A stretch of DNA of 8,641 bases, taken from positions 1-8,641 of the forward strand of contig JABAAI010000037.1 of NCBI GenBank assembly GCA_014238825.1, given 5' to 3'. Source of the DNA: Leptospirales bacterium. GTDB taxonomy: Bacteria > Spirochaetota > Leptospiria > Leptospirales > Leptonemataceae. The position numbers were made by a program, and so were the translations under genes. Positions 1 to 5,799 of this stretch are shown here, one piece after another (within the stretch, counting starts at the first letter, position 1; every line of letters starts with the position of its first letter). A model generated the notes under the pieces. That model was not told where the DNA came from, made no database searches, and worked only from the letters and a program-made list of their open reading frames with translations.

Positions 1-1
1 A

Positions 2-217
2 TATACTTATCCTGAAATTATACTAAGCATAGATCAATCAAATAAAGAGCTAGAGCTAGAAGTCATCGCCTATCTAAGCTTAGTCTTTACTGCTATAAGT
101 AGTTTTGCTTATCTTGCTGCTTTCAGCTTTTTTCCAAATACTTGCCGTTCCCCATTTCTTCATAGTCTTTTTAATAATAATAAGGCCATAAATAAAAAAG
201 CAAGAATCAAAAAGTAA
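2..217 (+). CDS. C-terminal part of an unrecognised protein with one membrane segment (5' end outside window)
   Basis: One frame stays open from the left edge to a TAA at 215-217, giving 71 residues of a protein that begins outside the window. It runs from an acidic stretch (IDQSNKELELEV) into a hydrophobic stretch at about residues 21-44 (AYLSLVFTAISSFAYLAAF) that could span a membrane once. The tail is strongly basic (NKKARIKK), as expected for a cytoplasmic end after a last membrane helix. I do not recognise a family. The frame points the same way as tsaE and ends 47 bp before it. A 71-codon open stretch in AT-rich DNA is suggestive but not proof of a gene, and the opposite strand offers no better frame. 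Confidence 0.35.
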   Translation, partial: YTYPEIILSIDQSNKELELEVIAYLSLVFTAISSFAYLAAFSFFPNTCRSPFLHSLFNNNKAINKKARIKK

Positions 218-264
218 CAAAAAGACGGATAGCATTTTACAAATTAACTAGATTTAATTAGACC

Positions 265-831
265 TTGGCCTCTATTAAGATGAAGCAGAATTTATTATGG
301 GAGGAAACAAGTTATAGCGTCAGTGAAACTAAGCAAATTGCAATTGATAGCTATGAGCAATACCTAAAAAAAGAAAAAGAAGTTTTGCTTTTACTTATTG
401 GTCAGCTTGGTGCCGCTAAAACTTCTTTTGTACGGTTACTAGGAGAACATCTTGATATAAAAGATAATATAAATAGTCCTAGCTTCAACCTATTAAACAA
501 CTATCAAGGAGATGGCATCTCAATCTTTCATTACGATCTTTATCGTCTCCAGAAATCGTCAGATCTCGAAAACCTAGATTTTATCGAACGCTGGTCTTCA
601 ATAGCTCCACAAAATACAAAGTATTTACATATTATAGAATGGCCTGAATTAGCTTATGATTTTTTACCTAATCATATTCCAATTTTTATACTAAAAATAG
701 AACTAATCCCAGAAGCGATATTAGGTCTCGAAAAGTCTCAATTAGAAGCAAGTCAACTAGAAACAAGTCAACTAGAAACAATTCAAGTATCAGAAAAACG
801 TATCTTCAAACTATATGCGAGTCAAATGTAA
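265..831 (+). CDS. tsaE: TsaE, P-loop ATPase of the tRNA t6A37 threonylcarbamoyl-transfer complex
   Basis: TsaE is the cytoplasmic ATPase that, with TsaB and TsaD, makes N6-threonylcarbamoyladenosine at position 37 of ANN-decoding tRNAs. Family landmarks occur in order: a P-loop region GQLGAAKTS (residues 46-54), the SPSFNLLNNY block (71-80), HYDLYRL (89-95) with the conserved Asp, and IIEWPE (123-128) with the conserved Glu-Trp pair. The Walker A motif is unusual: the Gly normally before the Lys is Ala (codon GCT). At 188 aa it is longer than the usual ~150-160 because of a C-terminal tail with pentapeptide repeats. The start is uncertain: TTG at 265 or ATG at 280. An in-frame TAG at 259-261 excludes anything longer, and neither start has a good ribosome site. 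tsaB and tsaD are not nearby. The 3' end overlaps prmC by 21 bp tail-to-tail. Confidence 0.9.
   Translation: MASIKMKQNLLWEETSYSVSETKQIAIDSYEQYLKKEKEVLLLLIGQLGAAKTSFVRLLGEHLDIKDNINSPSFNLLNNYQGDGISIFHYDLYRLQKSSDLENLDFIERWSSIAPQNTKYLHIIEWPELAYDFLPNHIPIFILKIELIPEAILGLEKSQLEASQLETSQLETIQVSEKRIFKLYASQM
736..795 (+). repeat. 15-bp in-frame tandem repeat in the tsaE tail
   Basis: Bases 751-765 and 766-780 are identical copies of AGTCAACTAGAAACA. The preceding 15 bases (736-750) match at 11 of 15 positions, and 781-795 is a decayed fourth unit. The encoded tail reads SQLEA-SQLET-SQLET-IQVSE (residues 158-177). Because the unit is a multiple of three, copy-number change would keep the frame. It lies after the last recognised TsaE motif, so it probably does not affect the catalytic core. 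Confidence 0.75.
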
Positions 832-1761
832 AAAGCGGGTTTTCTTATTTAGATCCATTCGAAGCTCTAGACTAAGAAGTATTTCTTTCTCTTCTATTAA
901 CTGCCGACACATAGCAACTAGACGTGGATTTGTTTCTATTAGTGCTAGCCCCCCCACTTTCAAATACCTTGATAGACCTATAAAAAGCCTTTTATAAAAG
1001 ATTTTAGGCTGAGGAGGAATAAGGGCATTTATCGGCTCATAACAAAGACTAGGCTTATATCCATTCTCTGTTCTATCTACCGCATTAAGCTCTGCATCAG
1101 TTAATGTAGAGAATTCATCAAGCAAAACATAAGGAGGATTAGATAAGATTAAATCATATTTTTTCTGAGGTAATTTCATAAATAAATCACTACAATAAAT
1201 ATTATAGGAGTAAGTTCCAACTGAAGGAGCTAGTAAAGTTTTTGCATTAGCTCGACAAACCCTTAAAGCATTAGCTGAAATATCACTCAAGTCTAATCTC
1301 AACTCCGGTCTTGCAAGAAGAAGACTTAGACCTAGGCAACCAGAGCCACAACACAAATCTAATACATCTACTTTATTTTTATGCAACTGAGATGGTTTTG
1401 AAAATAATACTAAGTGCAAGGCCTGTTCAACTAGTTCTTCACTTTCTGGACGTGGGATTAAAACATCTGAACTAATTTTAAATCTATGACCAAAGAAATC
1501 TTGATACTTTCTAATATATGCAATTGGCTCACCGAGTAGACGCCGTTTGAGATAATTTTTAAACTTTCGGTTTTCTTTTGCTTTAAGAATATAATCAGGG
1601 TTTTTATATAGAAAAAGTCTATCCTTTGCAATTGCCTCCGCTAGCAAAATCTCTACCTCAAGCTGAGCAAAGCTGAAGACAGGCTCGACTCTCTTATTTA
1701 TTTCTAAAACAGAATCTCTAAGCAATAATTTTATATTTTTTCTTGCTTTACTTAGATACAC
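811..1761 (-). CDS. prmC: PrmC/HemK, peptide-chain release factor N5-glutamine methyltransferase
   Basis: PrmC methylates the Gln of the GGQ motif in release factors RF1/RF2 using S-adenosylmethionine, in the cytoplasm. Visible: a helical N-terminal substrate-binding domain (about residues 1-85, including the conserved LLGEPIAYI), LIPRPESEEL (101-110), the SAM-binding loop DLCCGSGCLGL (135-145), an acidic strand end (LDLSDIS), and the catalytic NPPY at 208-211. The length of 316 aa is slightly above the usual 280-300. The PRPESE motif favours PrmC. The loop DLCCGSGC also resembles PrmB, the ribosomal protein L3 methyltransferase, which is the main alternative. The start is GTG at 1761: the frame is open upstream to a stop at 1798-1800 but has no ATG, GTG or TTG there. 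No clear ribosome site precedes it. It is last in the etfB-etfA-lolA-prmC series, 70 bp after the lolA-like gene. Its 3' end overlaps tsaE. Confidence 0.9.
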   Translation of the reverse strand: MYLSKARKNIKLLLRDSVLEINKRVEPVFSFAQLEVEILLAEAIAKDRLFLYKNPDYILKAKENRKFKNYLKRRLLGEPIAYIRKYQDFFGHRFKISSDVLIPRPESEELVEQALHLVLFSKPSQLHKNKVDVLDLCCGSGCLGLSLLLARPELRLDLSDISANALRVCRANAKTLLAPSVGTYSYNIYCSDLFMKLPQKKYDLILSNPPYVLLDEFSTLTDAELNAVDRTENGYKPSLCYEPINALIPPQPKIFYKRLFIGLSRYLKVGGLALIETNPRLVAMCRQLIEEKEILLSLELRMDLNKKTRFLHLTRI

Positions 1762-1831
1762 GATGTCGCCATGAGAACTAGATAAAAGTAAAGCATCTTA
1801 GCCTTGCCTTCTAAATTTAATTTTTTAGCTC

Positions 1832-2470
1832 TTATCTCTTATTGAGAACATTTTCTACTGTCCTAGAACCAGTAGGCGGGCGAAAAGAAAAAAGCGAAGG
1901 AGAAAAGCTAGTAACTAATCTTAAATTAGAAAGATAAAAACTAGACCATGTCTCCTTAGTTTTAGCTTGCAAATGTAAACTTTGTAAAAAATAATCCTCA
2001 GACCAAAGCACTCGTACTTTTTGAATTGTCATTGCTTCTGTCTGTGCCGTCCCCATTGCTTCTCTCGCTGAAATGAGTTCATAATTATAGCCACTAAGAA
2101 GCCAGCCTACCCCTCCTGTGGGAGCATCGACCAATTGCTTAGCCGCCACGCCATGACTAGGATTAAAGGTAATCATATAAATTCCATTTGTAGCTACTAC
2201 ACGAGAATCATCTAACTTAAAATGAGACTTGCCTTTGTCATAAGACAAGACACCTCCTATGCTACTCGCACCAACCCCATCTCCATTAATTCTAAGATTA
2301 ACCCGAAAACTACTAAGAGAATCTAGCTTCGCCACAACTTTTTTAACCTGAGCAAAGGCATCAGAGTTATTTTCACTCTGTGCTTTGATTATAAAAGACC
2401 AAGTAAATAAAAATAAAAAAAGTCCAAACGAAATAACTAAACAAGAATAAACAGAAAATCGCATGAACAT
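1832..2470 (-). CDS. lolA: LolA-like outer-membrane lipoprotein carrier / sorting protein
   Basis: LolA-family proteins carry lipoproteins through the periplasm from the LolCDE transporter to the outer membrane. The 212-aa product has an N-terminal hydrophobic signal or anchor at about residues 7-29 (LVISFGLFLFLFTW), then KAQS, where signal peptidase could cut. The rest matches the family pattern: SLSSFRVNLRI, a beta-rich middle with NGIYMITFNPSHG (about 95-107), and a C-terminal strand pair ending SLFSFRPPTGSRTV (about 192-205). That ending is typical of LolA (hydrophobic-F-x-PP-x-G). Two starts are possible, ATG at 2470 or ATG at 2464; neither has a Shine-Dalgarno sequence. A perfect 6-bp hairpin lies just upstream. 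It sits 26 bp after etfA and 70 bp before prmC, so it is probably co-transcribed. The family call is good by pattern, but LolA sequences are poorly conserved and a different periplasmic LolA-fold protein cannot be excluded. Confidence 0.75.
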   Translation of the reverse strand: MFMRFSVYSCLVISFGLFLFLFTWSFIIKAQSENNSDAFAQVKKVVAKLDSLSSFRVNLRINGDGVGASSIGGVLSYDKGKSHFKLDDSRVVATNGIYMITFNPSHGVAAKQLVDAPTGGVGWLLSGYNYELISAREAMGTAQTEAMTIQKVRVLWSEDYFLQSLHLQAKTKETWSSFYLSNLRLVTSFSPSLFSFRPPTGSRTVENVLNKR

Positions 2471-2480
2471 TTTGGGAGGC

Positions 2481-2498
2481 AGTCTGCTTTTACAGACT
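2481..2498 (-). promoter_or_regulatory. Hairpin across the etfA stop, just before the lolA-like start
   Basis: AGTCTG (2481-2486) and CAGACT (2493-2498) are perfect reverse complements with a 6-nt loop. In the minus-strand transcript the stem covers two bases of the etfA TAG and ends 10 nt before the lolA-like ATG at 2470. There is no U-run after it, so it is not a standard terminator. It could modulate translation of the downstream gene or mRNA stability. A 6-bp stem can occur by chance. Confidence 0.4.
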
Positions 2499-3438
2499 AA
2501 GCAAGAACTTTCTTACATTCATCAGTCAGAGCAGGAACCATCACAAAAAGATCATCGACTATGCCATAGGTAGCCACTTTAAAAATAGGAGCTTCTGCAT
2601 CTTTATTAATAGCAACAATTACTTTGGAAGATCCCATACCAGCTAAATGCTGTACCGCACCAGAAATACCACACGCAATATAGCAATTTGGAGAGACTGT
2701 CTTCCCTGTCTGACCAACCTGATGACTATGAGCAATCCAACCAGCATCAACAGCGGCTCGACTTGCTCCTAAAGCCGCTCCTAAGATATCACACAAACTT
2801 TGTAAAAGAGGCCAAGTCTCAGGTCCCTTAATTCCACGCCCTCCTGAAACAATAATCGAAGCATCTGTCAACTGAAGCTTCGATCCTCCAGAAGAAACAT
2901 CTTCTTCACTCAGACGAGCACGCACTGTACCCTCTTCTGCGTTGGAGGCTTCTATGGTCTCTGGTCCAGAGTGACTTATTATATCTTGAGAATTAGGACG
3001 AACAGTAATAACAGCAGGTGATGCTACTTTAATATTAGCATAAGCCTTACCAGAATAAATTGGTTTACGTAACTCAAGGCTATCTATAGAACCACTAATT
3101 TCAACTATATCTGCTAATAAACTTGCTTTATATTGCACAGCAAGTCGACCAGCAAAATCCTTGCCTCGAATACCATGTGGAATTAAAATAACACTCACAC
3201 CCTTTTCTCTAGCGATGGTCTCTGTTATATTTGCATAGCCCTCAGGGCTGTATTCACTAACAGAATTCTTAATAACGATATCAGCACCCGCTGTAAAAAG
3301 CTCGCTGGCATTATCATCATTACCATTGATAAGCAGAGCGTAGACCTTATCACTAATTTTACGTGCAACAGAGACTAGCTCTTTAGAAACTTTTTTTAAC
3401 TCACCTTCTTTTAACTCTGCAACAACTAATACTGACAT
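2497..3438 (-). CDS. etfA: Electron transfer flavoprotein alpha subunit (FAD-binding)
   Basis: EtfA forms a soluble heterodimer with EtfB. It takes electrons from acyl-CoA and related dehydrogenases on FAD and hands them to a membrane acceptor. The N-terminal domain (about residues 1-185) begins SVLVVAELKEGEL and includes IPHGIRGKDFAGRLA. The C-terminal FAD domain (about 190-313) has every signature: SGGRGI (198-203), GASRAAVDAG (224-233), VGQTGK (241-246), GISGAVQHLAGM (257-268), INKDAEAPIF (277-286) and YGIVDDLF. The length of 313 aa is normal. The ATG at 3438 is supported by the only strong ribosome site seen in this operon, AAGGAG, 9 nt upstream. It lies 40 bp after etfB and 26 bp before the lolA-like gene. 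Nothing looks degenerate. Confidence 0.97.
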   Translation of the reverse strand: MSVLVVAELKEGELKKVSKELVSVARKISDKVYALLINGNDDNASELFTAGADIVIKNSVSEYSPEGYANITETIAREKGVSVILIPHGIRGKDFAGRLAVQYKASLLADIVEISGSIDSLELRKPIYSGKAYANIKVASPAVITVRPNSQDIISHSGPETIEASNAEEGTVRARLSEEDVSSGGSKLQLTDASIIVSGGRGIKGPETWPLLQSLCDILGAALGASRAAVDAGWIAHSHQVGQTGKTVSPNCYIACGISGAVQHLAGMGSSKVIVAINKDAEAPIFKVATYGIVDDLFVMVPALTDECKKVLA

Positions 3439-3447
3439 ATACGAATA

Positions 3448-3453
3448 CTCCTT
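3448..3453 (-). promoter_or_regulatory. Shine-Dalgarno site AAGGAG of etfA
   Basis: On the minus strand AAGGAG is followed by 9 nt and then the etfA ATG (3436-3438). It fixes that start. It also shows that the organism does use canonical ribosome sites, in contrast to etfB, the Fe-S gene, rseP and the cysQ-like gene. Confidence 0.75.
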
Positions 3454-3478
3454 ATATCCCTTCTTTTACCTAGCTTAA

Positions 3479-4249
3479 CTAGAATACCTTTACCTCTTCA
3501 CGTAAAGACTTCACTAAGTCTGTCGCCTTTACCTCTGCCGAGTCTCCTTCAATTATACGCCCAGAAGGACGTGCTGGAGGTAAGTCTATAGAAACAATTT
3601 CGATTGGTTTTAACTCTACGCCAAGACTAGCCACTTCGATTATCTCTATTTCCTTTTTCTTAGCAGCCATAATTCCCTTAAGTGAAGGATAACGCACATC
3701 ATTCAAATCTTTAGCGGCACTAATCAAAGTAGGTAACTCTAATTCCATAACAGCCTTCCCTCCTTCTATCTCACGATGTATCTTAGCCTTATTACCATCT
3801 ATATGAACTTCTATCGCATTATTGACGTTCGGGATCCCTAAGTGACAAGCTATCATTGCGGGCACCATCGAAGATTGGGAATCTATAGCAGTATGCCCAG
3901 TAAAAATAATATCAGCATTCAAAGTTTTTATATAGCTAGCAAGAACAGCAGAAGCATAGTTAATATCCAAGGCATTGTAACTATCGTCTTTAATAAGAGT
4001 CGCGACATCTACTCCCAAAACGTACGCACTACGTAGGGCATCCTTAACCCGCTCTGGCCCAAGGGACACGGCATGCACTTCAGCACCTGTCTTATCTCTC
4101 TGCCTGATGGCTTCTTCTATTCCATTTTCGTCAAAGGGAGAAGTTATCCATTTAATGCCTGTTTCATCGATTGAATTACCGGAAGTACTATCGATATTGA
4201 GGCGTGTCTCCGTATCTGGAACCTGCTTTATTAAGACCACTATCTTCAT
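3479..4249 (-). CDS. etfB: Electron transfer flavoprotein beta subunit
   Basis: EtfB is the partner of EtfA. It binds AMP (or FAD in bifurcating types) and carries the loop that docks onto dehydrogenases. The 256-aa product opens with the hallmark MKIVVLIKQVPDTE and SPFDENGIEEAIR. It continues with a nucleotide-binding region (FTGHTAIDSQSSMVPAMIA, about residues 116-134), HREIEGG (148-154), and the recognition-loop block RYPSLKGIMAAKKK (186-199), which matches the family RYxxLPNIMKAKKK. Length is normal. It is the first gene of the etfB-etfA-lolA-prmC series, with etfA 40 bp downstream. No Shine-Dalgarno precedes the ATG; the context is GGTTATTTATG. I cannot tell from the sequence alone whether this is a classical or a bifurcating ETF. 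No bifurcation partners (acyl-CoA dehydrogenase, fixABCX) are visible here. Confidence 0.97.
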   Translation of the reverse strand: MKIVVLIKQVPDTETRLNIDSTSGNSIDETGIKWITSPFDENGIEEAIRQRDKTGAEVHAVSLGPERVKDALRSAYVLGVDVATLIKDDSYNALDINYASAVLASYIKTLNADIIFTGHTAIDSQSSMVPAMIACHLGIPNVNNAIEVHIDGNKAKIHREIEGGKAVMELELPTLISAAKDLNDVRYPSLKGIMAAKKKEIEIIEVASLGVELKPIEIVSIDLPPARPSGRIIEGDSAEVKATDLVKSLREEVKVF

Positions 4250-4257
4250 AAATAACC

Positions 4258-4286
4258 ATAAGACATATTTTGCGTAAAAATGTCAA
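4258..4286 (-). promoter_or_regulatory. Candidate etfB operon promoter
   Basis: On the minus strand a perfect -35 TTGACA (plus-strand 4281-4286) is followed by 17 nt and TCTTAT (plus-strand 4258-4263), which matches four of six -10 bases. If used, transcription would begin about 2-3 nt before the etfB ATG, giving an almost leaderless mRNA. The -35 lies inside the left arm of the inverted repeat. AT-rich DNA offers other -10-like hexamers, so this is a prediction. Confidence 0.4.
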
Positions 4287-4315
4287 TTAGATATAAAATA
4301 TAAATTGACATTTTT
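4276..4315. promoter_or_regulatory. Perfect 13-bp inverted repeat in the divergent promoter region (possible operator)
   Basis: AAAAATGTCAATT (4276-4288) and AATTGACATTTTT (4303-4315) are exact reverse complements, separated by 14 bp (4289-4302). Each arm contains TTGACA pointing outward, one toward etfB and one toward the Fe-S gene. The dyad may therefore be a symmetric pair of -35 elements, a regulator-binding site, or both. It sits in the middle of the 96-bp gap between the two divergent genes. A hairpin in an RNA is less likely because neither predicted transcript would contain both arms. Confidence 0.6.
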
Positions 4316-4335
4316 TTAATTTTTTTCATTATAGC
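4305..4335 (+). promoter_or_regulatory. Candidate promoter of the membrane Fe-S gene
   Basis: A perfect TTGACA at 4305-4310 is followed either by CATTAT (4327-4332, 16-nt spacing) or by TATAGC (4330-4335, 19-nt spacing), each four of six. Both would put the RNA start only a few nucleotides before the ATG at 4346. An alternative is TTGCGT (4270-4275) with TATAAA (4292-4297) at 16-nt spacing, which would give a leader of about 40 nt. The true promoter cannot be chosen from sequence alone. Confidence 0.35.
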
Positions 4336-4345
4336 ATATCTGTTT

Positions 4346-5665
4346 ATGCAACGAATCTTAAAATACCTAGGCTCAACATTAATTTTATTGGGTTTAGTCT
4401 TCTTAGTCCTTTCCATTACAAAACAAAGTATATTCCTAAGCCCTCCACTGCAAACTCTATTGGCTTTTACTCTGCCTGCTCTGGGAGCCTTTATTATCTT
4501 CTGGAGTCGCTATTTTTCTCATCCAGCAGGTATTGATAACAATCATATACTTTCTAAAGCGATGAGCTCCAGAGGCTTGGTGGCTTGGCTATTTTCCCTT
4601 TTCCTCACTAGCTTCTATATCATAATTTACTTTGGCCATAAATTTAAGATACCTGGAAGCCAAGCTAATTTTTATGATTTCTTTACCCTCCATGTCTATA
4701 GTATATTAGACCCCTTGGCATATTTTCTTGCTGGCACTCCTTCTAATAATTGGTTTTTCTATAGCACATTGTACAGTTTTGCTGTCTTAGTCTTTGGAGT
4801 TAGAATGATTTTTAAATATCGCCATAATCGCTATCAAATTATTCGTACGATTTCGGTCACTTTTGTGCAGCTTGGTTTAGCATACATCCTGCCTAATATC
4901 CTAAAACTATTTCAGCAACCAGAATTCTATTTTTCCTATTTCTGGCCCCTAAAAGCAGATTATTTCTATCCAAGCACTTGGGCTAGTCAATATGGCTTTG
5001 GTATCTATTTTCTGATTTTTGGTCTACTAATGAGTTTTATCGCAACCCCCATTCTCACCTATTTTTACGGGAAACGCTGGTACTGTTCTTGGGTGTGTGG
5101 TTGTGGTGCCTTAGCTGAAACTATGGGTGATCCCTTTCGACAACTCTCAGATAAATCACTCAATTCTTGGAAAATAGAGCGCTGGCTAGTCCACGGAATC
5201 CTAGTCCTAATTGTTCTAATCACATTAAGCCTCTGGCTTAACTCCCTAGGGGCAGGTTGGATTTTTGAAACTTATTCCGGTAAATTATCAGAATGGTATG
5301 GCTTCTATATTGGTGCTATTTTTAGTGGAGTTATCGGAGTCGGTTTTTATCCCCTCCTCGGTAGTCGAGTCTGGTGTCGTTTTGCCTGTCCCATGGCTGC
5401 TGTACTAGGCCTTATTCAGAAATTTTTCTCACGTTTTAGGATCACCACAAATGGCGCTCAATGCATCTCTTGCGGTAACTGCTCTAGCTACTGTGAAATG
5501 GGAATAGATGTCCGCTGGTATGCTCAAAGAGGTCAAGATATTGTTCGTGCTTCTTGTGTAGGCTGTGGTATCTGTGCAGCTGTCTGTCCCCGTGGCGTCC
5601 TAAAATTAGAAAATAATACTCCTAATAGCCGACAATTAGAGGCAAATCCTGCCCTACTTCCCTAA
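4346..5665 (+). CDS. Polytopic membrane 4Fe-4S protein of the NapH/NosR/CcoG type
   Basis: A membrane electron carrier is likely. The 439-aa product has about seven to eight hydrophobic segments (around residues 8-25, 36-54, 79-97, 140-154, 170-187, 217-236, 281-300, 320-338) and four cysteine groups. The first, after a membrane helix, is C247-x3-C251-x-C253 (WYCSWVCGCG). The second, after another, is C344-x3-C348-Pro (VWCRFACPM). These resemble the two Fer4_5-type motifs of NapH, NosR and CcoG. They are followed by two ferredoxin clusters, C373/C376/C379/C383 and C404/C407/C410/C414-Pro, which would each bind a [4Fe-4S] centre on the cytoplasmic side. The partner and donor are not stated by the sequence. 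Divergent transcription from etfB suggests a role in passing ETF electrons to the membrane (inference). CcoG is an alternative, but its usual YCGYxCPQ motif is absent and no cco genes are nearby. No ribosome site precedes the ATG. Confidence 0.85.
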   Translation: MQRILKYLGSTLILLGLVFLVLSITKQSIFLSPPLQTLLAFTLPALGAFIIFWSRYFSHPAGIDNNHILSKAMSSRGLVAWLFSLFLTSFYIIIYFGHKFKIPGSQANFYDFFTLHVYSILDPLAYFLAGTPSNNWFFYSTLYSFAVLVFGVRMIFKYRHNRYQIIRTISVTFVQLGLAYILPNILKLFQQPEFYFSYFWPLKADYFYPSTWASQYGFGIYFLIFGLLMSFIATPILTYFYGKRWYCSWVCGCGALAETMGDPFRQLSDKSLNSWKIERWLVHGILVLIVLITLSLWLNSLGAGWIFETYSGKLSEWYGFYIGAIFSGVIGVGFYPLLGSRVWCRFACPMAAVLGLIQKFFSRFRITTNGAQCISCGNCSSYCEMGIDVRWYAQRGQDIVRASCVGCGICAAVCPRGVLKLENNTPNSRQLEANPALLP

Positions 5666-5713
5666 TAAACCCTTCCTTTTTACACAAAACGAACAAAAAA
5701 ATATTATTTAAAT

Positions 5714-5749
5714 TTGACAAGAGACAGTTAAATAACGATACACTATACT
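5714..5749 (+). promoter_or_regulatory. Candidate rseP promoter
   Basis: Two overlapping readings exist. GAGACA (5721-5726, four of six) with TATACT (5744-5749, five of six) has ideal 17-nt spacing. A perfect TTGACA (5714-5719) pairs with TACACT (5739-5744) at a long 19-nt spacing. Either gives a leader of roughly 55-65 nt before the rseP ATG at 5815. The -10 region runs into a perfect palindrome. Confidence 0.4.
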
Positions 5750-5757
5750 AGTATAGT
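5742..5757. promoter_or_regulatory. 16-bp perfect palindrome over the -10 region (possible operator)
   Basis: ACTATACTAGTATAGT is identical to its own reverse complement with no spacer. It covers the best -10 candidate (TATACT) of the rseP promoter, so a dimeric repressor bound here would block RNA polymerase. Part of the symmetry comes from repeated TAGTATA units that continue to about 5760, so a chance origin in AT-rich DNA remains possible. No regulator gene is adjacent. Confidence 0.5.
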
Positions 5758-5764
5758 ATATGAT

Positions 5765-5799
5765 TATTTAAAATATATACTTGTGATATATTTTAAATA
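5765..5799 (+). promoter_or_regulatory. A/U-only 14-bp hairpin in the rseP leader, followed by a U-rich tract
   Basis: TATTTAAAATATAT (5765-5778) and ATATATTTTAAATA (5786-5799) are perfect reverse complements around a 7-nt loop (ACTTGTG). After GG the sequence runs TTTTTCTTTATTT straight into the rseP ATG at 5815. It could be a leader hairpin, a weak attenuator, or the terminator of the Fe-S gene, which ends 100 bp upstream with no other hairpin visible. The stem has no G-C pair and is therefore thermally weak. Confidence 0.5.

Noticed and set aside
41..60. Short direct repeat GAGCTA-GAGCTA
   Set aside because: Only two 6-bp copies, within an open frame, easily explained by chance.
1762..1800. 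Longer prmC N-terminus
   Set aside because: The frame is open to a stop at 1798-1800 but contains no ATG, GTG or TTG codon before the GTG at 1761.
4276..4315. Rho-independent terminator or FNR box
   Set aside because: The arms are A/T-rich with a 14-bp spacer and lie upstream of both genes. The half-sites TTGAC/GTCAA with this spacing do not match the FNR consensus.
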